Positions 15,299-20,656 of a stretch of 20,656 nt of DNA are shown piece after piece. The DNA comes from Terriglobia bacterium (GTDB taxonomy: Bacteria > Acidobacteriota > Terriglobia > UBA7540). The position numbers were made by a program, and so were the translations under genes. How positions within the stretch are numbered: the first letter of the stretch is position 1; every line of letters begins with the position of its first letter. The DNA lies in NCBI GenBank assembly GCA_020072905.1, contig JAIQGB010000123.1, positions 1 through 20,656 on the forward strand, in the 5' to 3' direction. The notes beneath the pieces were generated by a model. The model searched no databases and had not been told where the DNA came from. It saw only the letters and a program-made list of their open reading frames with translations.

Positions 15299-15305
15299 CA
15301 CCTCC
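15299..15305 (-). promoter_or_regulatory. Ribosome binding site fixing the lpdA TTG start
   Basis: GGAGGTG on the minus strand, 5 bases before TTG at 15293. It is the only strong Shine-Dalgarno match near the conserved N-terminus and therefore decides the start. Confidence 0.75.
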
Positions 15306-15423
15306 ACGCGGGCTTTACCACACGCCATGCACTTGGGCATACTGCCGCCCGGCCCGGACGTCATCCGAAGCCGCCATCTTACATTATGAGAAATGGGGGA
15401 ACAAGGGTGGGCAGTACCACTTT

Positions 15424-15807
15424 TCAGGTCAAGGCCACAACGGGAACACCGGCCAGGGTCAACAACCGCTGGTCTCCGGTCACCAACGTCGCCGAGGAAT
15501 GAAGGGCCGTGGCAACGATGATTGCGTCGGGGAGCCTGAGTCGATGCACGCGTCTGACCTCGATAATCCGCTGAATCAGTTGCACCTGAGTCCGTTCGAG
15601 CCCGACCACCTCCACGCGCTCCAGGAATCGGGCGAAATAGAGCTTGTCGTCTTCTGATAGGTCTGGAAAAGCCAGAAACTCGATTTGGCTCAGGATTGAG
15701 ATGCCGACCCACTGAGCTTCACGCAAGCGCGTCGCCAGTGGCCCATGGCCACGCAGGAGGGCAATGACTGCATTCGTGTCAAGCAGGTAGCGCTCACCAT
15801 TCATCAC
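15424..15807 (-). CDS. vapC: PIN-domain ribonuclease toxin, VapC-like
   Basis: 127 residues, typical of VapC toxins. The acidic PIN active-site residues are visible: the first Asp in YLLDTNAVIALL (near 10), Glu in SQIEFLAF (near 43), Asp in RLPDAIIVATAL (near 94) and the last Asp in LVTGDQRLL (near 112). VapC proteins cleave RNA, often initiator tRNA or rRNA, when their antitoxin is lost. The GTG at 15807 and the ATG at 15804 are both possible starts. The gene overlaps the end of the upstream antitoxin-like gene by 11-14 bases, the usual VapBC arrangement with translational coupling. It ends about 130 bases from the lpdA start and is probably a separate transcription unit. Confidence 0.88.
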   Translation of the reverse strand: MMNGERYLLDTNAVIALLRGHGPLATRLREAQWVGISILSQIEFLAFPDLSEDDKLYFARFLERVEVVGLERTQVQLIQRIIEVRRVHRLRLPDAIIVATALHSSATLVTGDQRLLTLAGVPVVALT

Positions 15808-16015
15808 GTAGCTTTCTCTGTGCAGCTACTGGGTCCCCATTCCAGTTGAGCTTGCCGGCGAGATCCGCGAAGTCGTATTTGTGGCCATCATCGGTCGGGG
15901 CAGGCGAGCCCAGCACGATGACTGCTTCAATCGGACCGGGAGGAAGTTGTGTGGGCAGGCTCAGGCGTAGGAATCCCTCAGCGTCAACCTCGCCCTTAAC
16001 CTTGACGACGCGCAT
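15794..16015 (-). CDS. VapB-like antitoxin
   Basis: 73 residues from the ATG at 16015, chosen because GGAGG (16022-16026) lies 6 bases upstream; the open frame extends further to 16054 without such support. The N-terminal half, MRVVKVKGEVDAEGFLRLSLP, is beta-rich with a swapped-hairpin look suited to DNA binding. The C-terminal part, DFADLAGKLNWNGDPVAAQRKLRDEW, is helical and acidic, as expected for the toxin-binding tail. Overlap with the PIN-domain gene downstream supports its role as antitoxin and autoregulator. The exact antitoxin superfamily is not certain from sequence alone. Confidence 0.75.
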   Translation of the reverse strand: MRVVKVKGEVDAEGFLRLSLPTQLPPGPIEAVIVLGSPAPTDDGHKYDFADLAGKLNWNGDPVAAQRKLRDEW

Positions 16016-16021
16016 GTCGAT

Positions 16022-16026
16022 CCTCC
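16022..16026 (-). promoter_or_regulatory. Ribosome binding site fixing the antitoxin start
   Basis: GGAGG on the minus strand, 6 bases before ATG at 16015. It argues against the longer frame that begins at 16054. Confidence 0.7.
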
Positions 16027-16308
16027 ACTCCGCCTGGGCTAAAATAGCCTCCAAGCATCACGCTACCCAAAGTCTATCACGGGTAAACCATCGCGGGTCG
16101 CGGAAGTCTGAGTGTTTCCAGTGTGGGCCTTCATCGCACATCGAGGGCCTTCAGGGAAGTGAGGGTGTCGGAGCCTTCACGGTAAAGAGCGATTTTGCCT
16201 GCGCGCAACTTGAAGACGTGTGCCCAACGGGGGTATTTCGACTCATTTCTTGACTGGGATCGAAATTGCAGGGTATGGGGACCCGCGATGGGCGTGATCG
16301 CCTGCGCC

Positions 16309-17223
16309 TCACGCCATCACGCGGAGGTCCTCGGTTTCATGAGGTTGCGGTCTGGGCGGCGGAGTGTAGCCGTCGGGCAGGTCGCCGTTGTCGGCGCGGA
16401 AATACTGCCAGTAGTGGGGCTTCACAGAAGCAATCAGTTCTTTGCGCGTCTTCGTCCTGAGCGGCTTGCCGACGTAAATCTTGCCCAGCCCCTCCATCCA
16501 CTTCTCGGGCAGGGCGCTCGCGAACATGAAGATCGGCCAGGTAAAGTTCGGGCCGTTGAGTTTGCGCAGCTTGTAGAGCCACATGACAATCGCACCCACG
16601 CGCCAGGCGAGCGGGCCCCACCAACTGTACTGGCCGGGGCGCAGATTCATCTTCCAGCACTTCATCATGAGCTGCCACTGCAGCCGCGAAAGGTTGCGGG
16701 TTTGGGTCACGCCCTTCTGGCGCTCCATCCGCGTGTCGTGCAAGGGGGTGAAGATGGAGGGAATCAAAAAAGCGAACAGGCCGCGGCGTTCCATTTCGTA
16801 CACGAGGTCGAGCGTAGCCATCACGTCTTCGTCGGTCTCGCCCGGGTTGCCCACCATCAGAGTCATCATGGGGAACCAGTTGTTCTCGTTGGCAATGCGC
16901 AGGCCCTCGAGAACAACGCTTGGCCAATCTTCGATGGAAAAAGGCACAGCCTTGCTCGGCATGATCTTCTTGGCCATGCGCACCGAACCCGTTTCGAGAC
17001 CGACCAGTGGGGCAATCGCCTTCTTCTGCGGGTGGCTGCTCAACCGGGGCAGGTGAATCGGGCTCTTGGGCAGCAAGGTCTCGGAAAGTTTCTTGATGAG
17101 CATGGGATCAACGACGAAGGGGGCGATCGTCGAGTGGCTCAGCATGTGGTGCTCGATGCCGGGCATGTTCACGACTGCGGAATAGAGGTCGAGGAGCGCT
17201 TCGCGATTGGGGAAGAAGAATGG
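16309..17223 (-). pseudogene. B12-type radical SAM protein, C-terminal part
   Basis: About 305 residues continue the radical SAM gene whose N-terminal part is at 17348-18212. Homology begins around PFFFPNREALLDLY near 17223, upstream of the GTG at 17172. Recognisable stretches are VPLVGLETGSVR-type APLVGLETGSVRMAKKIMP near the SAM-binding barrel end, MTLMVGNPGETDEDVMATLD and a C-terminal Trp-rich extension (WQLMMKCWKMNLRPGQYSWWG). The GNPGETDED motif is typical of B12-binding-domain radical SAM enzymes. The Fe-S cysteines are on the other fragment. By comparison with the family as I remember it, about 30 residues between the two parts are missing and replaced by a transposase fragment. A new start at 17172 could give a truncated, probably inactive product. 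Confidence 0.82.
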
Positions 17224-17350
17224 CTCAATCGTGCGCCAGTTGGTCGGGTACGACCGGTTCGAGGGCGAGCGCGCCTATCGCCAATTGGCCGAGGTGTACC
17301 GCGCGGTGCGCCTCTACGTCAATGGCTTTCAGCCGTCGATGAAGCTGATC
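17213..17350 (+). mobile_element. Transposase (integrase core) fragment inside radical SAM gene
   Basis: On the plus strand, positions 17216-17350 read KNGSIVRQLVGYDRFEG, then ERAYRQLAEVYRAVRLYVN, then GFQPSMKLI, in one frame. In DDE-type transposases with an integrase catalytic domain, the order 'KNG..VR..GY.R.EG', 'LYRALRLYVNFFQPSMKL' is familiar. So this is a roughly 45-residue internal piece of such a transposase, antisense to the radical SAM gene. Neither terminal inverted repeats nor target duplications are visible, and it replaces host sequence instead of being added to it. The family call rests on recognition of these motifs only. Confidence 0.65.
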
Positions 17351-18212
17351 TTCTCTTTGGGCATGTCGATCTGAGGGTTCAGGTCGGGCACGCAGAAATT
17401 GCAGCGGCGCCCGCAGCCCGTGGTCATCTCCACCACGCCGAAGGTGGTGCGGCGGTCGGGAACGAGCAGGTCCTCACGGCGCGTGGGATGAGCGACGTTG
17501 ACCTCGCGCGGCAGTTCCTCCCCGCGGATCGCCTGGTGGAACAGCGCCATGGAATCCGCCGACTCGGCACGGCCTTCCACCACGCAGTCGACGCTCAAAT
17601 CCTCGAAGGAATTGGTTTGGGTGATCTGCCATCCCCCCGAACCGCCCACGATGACCTTGAAATTCCGGCGGTAGGGGCTGGCCTTGATCTTTTCGAACAT
17701 CAGGCGAGCATAGTGGGAGTTGATGGGCTGTTTGGAGCTGCCGAAAATCGAAGTGTAGACTCCTGCGGCAAAAGTCACACCGAGCGGGTTGTGCGTGGTG
17801 ACGGCTACAACGCGTGTGTTGGGCCCGATGAATTTGTCGAGGTCATCCGGATAACAGGCGACGATGTCCGGCGCGCTGAATTCGCGCAACAGCGAGGTTT
17901 CCACGAGGCGGGCGCCCGCCGGCATGAAACGCGCCGAACCGTCGGGGTTACGCTGCACGTCGCGCCAGTTCGGATACTTGTTATTCAGGACGGGCTCCAT
18001 CCAGATCGGCAGCGACGCCATGCCCATCTGGATGAAGTAGCCGGCGTGATCAATGGTCTCAGTGAGCGGCGCGGTGAGCACGATGCGCTTGCCGCCGTCC
18101 GCGGGAGCTTGGGGAACGTCAGGAACCGCTCCGTCACCGTTCCTTCGCGAATGCGAGTCAGCAGAGTTGCCGTTTCGTCTGAAAAAACGTAATCCCATTC
18201 GTGAGTCCTGAT
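17348..18212 (-). pseudogene. B12-type radical SAM protein, N-terminal part, frameshifted
   Basis: This part holds a B12-binding-like N-terminal domain (IVLTAPLTETIDHAG, then DIVACYPDDLDKFIG, VVAVTTHNPLGVTFAAGVYT, FKVIVGGSGGWQ) and the radical SAM cluster motif TTGCGRRCNFCVPD, a CxxxCxxC. It ends at DMPKEKI, where the transposase fragment starts. Two further lesions lie at the front. The reading frame giving the natural-looking N-terminus HEWDYVFSDETATLLTRIRE is a different frame from the rest and needs a one-base shift near 18100. The codon expected to start it is ATC at 18210-18212, not ATG. An ATG at 18198 in the main frame gives an Arg/Asn-rich leader of no family character. Sequencing error is an alternative to true decay. 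Confidence 0.75.
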
Positions 18213-18691
18213 GCGTCAGTTTTTACAGCGAAGTCCCTGAACCTAAAGTCCCATATCTTACCCCAAGATTCTCCGGAATTCACGGAAATCGGATGTGCTG
18301 ACCTTCTTGGTCTGGGCCCATGGGGGATCGGACGGCGAGGTATGATATTAACACCAGCTCGCAGTGCACCCGGCTCCCGCTGTTATATCAACAAGTTGGG
18401 GGAAGTTACGGAGTGGGCCCGCAAGGTCAGACTCATTCCTTGCCTACATCGCGCCGTTGAGTCATGGGCGTTGGTGTGTTAGTTTGGTTCGTCTGGGCAA
18501 TGCCCCCGCAGCCTTTCCAGTCATGGATAGAGAGGCGACTTCGACCGCGGCCAACGCGCAGAAGGGCTGGATGGCAATAGCCACTTTCCGGCATCGTCCC
18601 CGCATGCCTCGTTGGCGGTGGCGCTTCGCTCCCCGCAGGGCACATTCCCAGCGGGGCCTGCCCTGCGCCGGGATGGCGAAAAGGAGAAGCG
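18213..18691. other. Intergenic region, no gene seen
   Basis: This 479-base gap separates the divergently oriented radical SAM and FAD oxidoreductase genes. Short open frames exist on both strands but show no coding character. A promoter for each flanking gene is expected, but no convincing -35/-10 pair was found. The only clear structure is the hairpin at 18634-18667. Confidence 0.5.
18634..18667 (+). promoter_or_regulatory. GC-rich hairpin in FAD oxidoreductase leader
   Basis: CGCAGGGCA and TGCCCTGCG pair perfectly over 9 bases with a 16-base loop, ending 24 bases before the ATG at 18692 and just upstream of the AGGAG ribosome binding site (18682-18686). It could be part of a leader structure or a terminator-like stem without a T-run. 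No function is shown. Confidence 0.35.
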
Positions 18692-19714
18692 ATGAGCTGG
18701 ACCGAGGAACTGGCGCACGAAGTGGAAGGGCAAGTCCTAACTGACGACGCCTCCCGCGAAGCCGTGGCGACTGACTTTGGCCGGCTCGTGGTGCGGAAGC
18801 CCGGGGCGGTGGTGCGCCCGGCTTCAGCGCAGGACGTGGTGAGCGTCGTCAAATTCGCCGGGAAGCACACGCTCGGCGTCTCGACGCGGGGCGGAGGCCA
18901 CTCGCAGACCGGGCAATCGCTCTCTGAGCACATCGTGCTCGACATGGCTGCGCTCGGCCAGGTGCATCATGTCGATGAAGAAGGCGGCACCGTGACTTGT
19001 CAGGCGGGGCTGAAGTGGCGCTCGCTCGTCGAGCAGCTTGCGCCGCAGCAACTCTCTCCGCCTGTCCTGACCAACAACCTGGACGTCACGGTCGGCGGCA
19101 CACTTTCGAGCGCCGGGCTGGGTGTCGCCTCCTGGCGGCACGGCACGCAGGCGGACAACTGCTTGGCACTGGAAGTGGTGACGGGAGCCGGCGAAATCGT
19201 CCGCTGCTCCGCGGACCAGAACCGCGAACTCTTCGACGCTGTCCGCGCCGGCATGGGCCAGTTCGGCGTGATCACCGAGGCCACGCTCAAGATTCGCCGC
19301 CACCGGCCGAAGTTCCGGAGTTACTACCTCCTTTACGACAACCTGAACTTCCTGCTCGACGATCTTCAGACCATCATGACCGACGAGCGCTTCGATTACC
19401 TCGAATCCTGGTGCGCCCCCTGTGCCCAGGGCTTCCGCAAAGTCGGTCCGGCACACACGCCCTTTGCGCAGTGGTTCTTCCCTCTGCACGCCTCGATCGA
19501 GACCGACGGGGTTGACGTCCCGGACACTACCCGGAAGCTGCGCAGCTTGAGGTTCTATAAACATGTGGACGTTGAAGATGGCGAGATAGACGCCCGCCTT
19601 GATGACTCTGAGCTCCTCCTCGCTCGCACGAAGGAGCTCATCGGAAATCTTTCGGCAGGCGGTGAGATCGGGGCCTTCGGACGACTGTGTGATGCGGCCC
19701 TTCTTGACCAGTGA
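18692..19714 (+). pseudogene. Berberine/cytokinin-dehydrogenase-like FAD oxidoreductase, truncated
   Basis: The first 290 or so residues are an FAD-binding (PCMH/FAD_binding_4) oxidoreductase: VRPASAQDVVSVVKFA, then STRGGGHSQTGQS, where the His is the usual covalent FAD attachment site, TVGGTLSSAGLGVASWRHG, VTGAGEIVRCS and GMGQFGVITEATLKIR. The following YLESWCAPC and WFFPLHASIE begin the substrate domain. Near RFYKHVDVEDG (about 19565) the normal sequence stops. The remaining 45 residues to the stop at 19714 have no family character, and the opposite strand there carries another coding-like sequence. Family members have about 440-480 residues, so roughly the last third is lost. The start has AGGAG 5 bases before the ATG. 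Such enzymes oxidise alcohols or amines with O2 or another acceptor; the substrate is unknown. Confidence 0.8.
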
Positions 19715-19819
19715 TTCCAGAGTTGCATCCGGCAACTCCAGCAACCTGCCGTCGTGGCCGAGGAGCGCGACGGTGGAAGCCCCGATATTGGCAACTTGCC
19801 ATACTCTGGGGATTGAAAT
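19560..19819 (-). pseudogene. Opposite-strand gene fragment, unrecognised
   Basis: The minus strand reads without a stop, and with a natural residue mix, through RVWQVANIGASTVALLGHDG, RLLELPDATLESLVKKGRI, DLTACRKISDELL and RASEEELRVIKAGVYLAIF. Both ends are lost: no ATG or GTG is available upstream before the next gene, and the sequence runs into the FAD oxidoreductase near 19565. The pattern of a small beta barrel, then 'LPDATLESLVKKGRI' and 'ASEEEL', loosely recalls the N-terminal part of Mu/TnsB-type transposases, but this is only an impression. It is about 85 residues of an unknown protein placed by rearrangement or assembly error. Confidence 0.4.
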
Positions 19820-19822
19820 AAG

Positions 19823-20656
19823 TGGACTTGAGCCACAAGCTCGTCGCCAGGATTTTCGAGGACGACGACTGGTTGCGATACCAGTTCAAGAATCAGCCCC
19901 GTCCATCAGCCAGCAAGGCCGAGCACTCGGAGCCCGGGAGTCTCCGACGTCTAGCTGGCGAATGGTTCAACGAGTCTGACGATGGCGCCGAATGCCGGGC
20001 GGCTCCGTACCTGCGCAAGTTGGGCGTACGCATCGCTGGGTTGATCTATGTGAACGAGCCCCAGCGCGAAATCCAGCTCGCTTTCTTTGAACCGGCTACG
20101 GGAGACAAGACCGCCGAGTATATGATCCCCTACGTTTGGGGACACGGCAGGGACGCAGCGTGGCGGAAGCACGCTTCAGGACTCGTTGATCAGTTCTTCC
20201 TGCTGATGCGGAACTATCAAGATCCGTGGGCTGAGGACCCTGCCTCGGTTCCAGAATGGGCCATGGACCTTCCCTATAGCTTCCTCGAGCCGAGACTCGC
20301 TCCCACCCTTGGCGCTGCCAGACGCGAAGAATCGGAGCCGTATTTCCGAGAGCTTGAGGTCCGCGCTCGATTCGGGATCCACTACTGTCCGTGGGGAGAG
20401 GTCCTCTTCTACTGCCTGGCCTGGCGCTGGCTGATTCGTTCGGCAGTGGCACGCAATCAGGACGGAGAGATGTCTGCGCCTCTTGGTCTGGTTGGCGAAG
20501 AAGCGCTCTGGCAGTCTGAGCTATGGTCAGTTGACGAGTCTTCCTCAGATCTACTGCCCGAACACCGCCTGTCGCGATGGATTTGCGGGCGCGAGGATCT
20601 GGTCCTTGTGGACTCGATCAGCAAAATCCCTAAGCGCGTCGCATTCAGGCTTGAGT
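19823..20656 (+). CDS. Unrecognised protein, incomplete at right edge
   Basis: A reading frame of at least 278 codons runs to the window edge without a stop. The start is taken as GTG at 19823, directly after an in-frame TAA, with GGGGA about 9 bases upstream; a later start is possible. The protein is acidic and Trp-rich, without signal peptide or membrane segments. Visible stretches are LVARIFEDDDWLRYQFK, RIAGLIYVNEPQREIQLAFF, EYMIPYVWGHGRDAAW and FGIHYCPWGEVLFYCLAWRW. I recognise no family. The long open frame with mostly G/C third bases argues that it is real. Its only neighbour in view is the broken opposite-strand fragment, so its context is uninformative. Confidence 0.65.

Noticed and set aside
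16291..16315. Hairpin GGCGTGA/TCACGCC at the radical SAM stop codon as a terminator
   Set aside because: The 7-base stem has an 11-base loop, overlaps the stop codon and is not followed by a T-run on the minus strand.
16195..18192. A 665-codon plus-strand open frame
   Set aside because: It is antisense to the radical SAM gene parts, has shadow-like composition rich in Arg, His and Gly, and crosses both junctions with the transposase fragment. The minus strand has recognisable family motifs.

Overview
The window looks like chromosomal DNA from a high-GC bacterium, most likely an Acidobacteriota member. The reasons are the mix of families (DUF1587/DUF1592-type fragment, gluconate 2-dehydrogenase subunit 3 family, Tat-exported hydroxypyruvate-isomerase-like protein, B12-type radical SAM enzyme) and the abundance of 7-8 bp periodic intergenic repeats. 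The taxon is inference; there is no rRNA or other marker gene.

Left part (1-4198): a leftward sugar or sugar-acid catabolic cluster. In transcription order it encodes a Tat-signal gluconate-dehydrogenase-subunit-3-like protein, an OMPDC-superfamily (HPS/KGPDC-like) enzyme, a zinc-dependent alcohol/polyol dehydrogenase, an SDR dehydrogenase, and a sugar phosphate isomerase/epimerase coupled to the SDR by a 4-base ATGA overlap. The isomerase breaks after about 120 residues, where it meets head-on a plus-strand piece of a DUF1587/DUF1592-type protein.

Middle-left (4365-9221): a rightward set, with a membrane-anchored cysteine-rich protein, a GMC oxidoreductase, a Tat-signal TIM-barrel isomerase, an 88-residue conserved-looking protein and a membrane-anchored protein of unknown role.

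Middle-right (9304-15293): a leftward operon for a 2-oxoacid dehydrogenase complex with its own lipoylation enzyme, in the order lpdA, lipB, E1 alpha, E1 beta, a four-helix-bundle (23S-IVS/S23-like) gene, E2. Every junction between genes in this operon carries an inverted array of short 7- or 8-bp repeats. The E1beta-E2 gap is filled entirely by a 499-bp element: 33-bp inverted repeats built of heptamers with the four-helix-bundle gene between them. This resembles the intervening sequences of some bacterial 23S rRNA genes, but sits between protein genes. It is the most interesting object in the window.

Right part (15424-20656): a VapBC-type toxin-antitoxin pair; a B12-binding radical SAM gene that has lost its start codon, carries a frameshift and has its middle replaced by a transposase fragment; a covalent-FAD oxidoreductase that breaks off into an opposite-strand gene fragment; and an unrecognised ORF running off the right edge. 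The break points at about 340, 17215, 17350 and 19565 each show a short stretch fitting both partners. This suggests either microhomology-mediated rearrangement or assembly chimerism.
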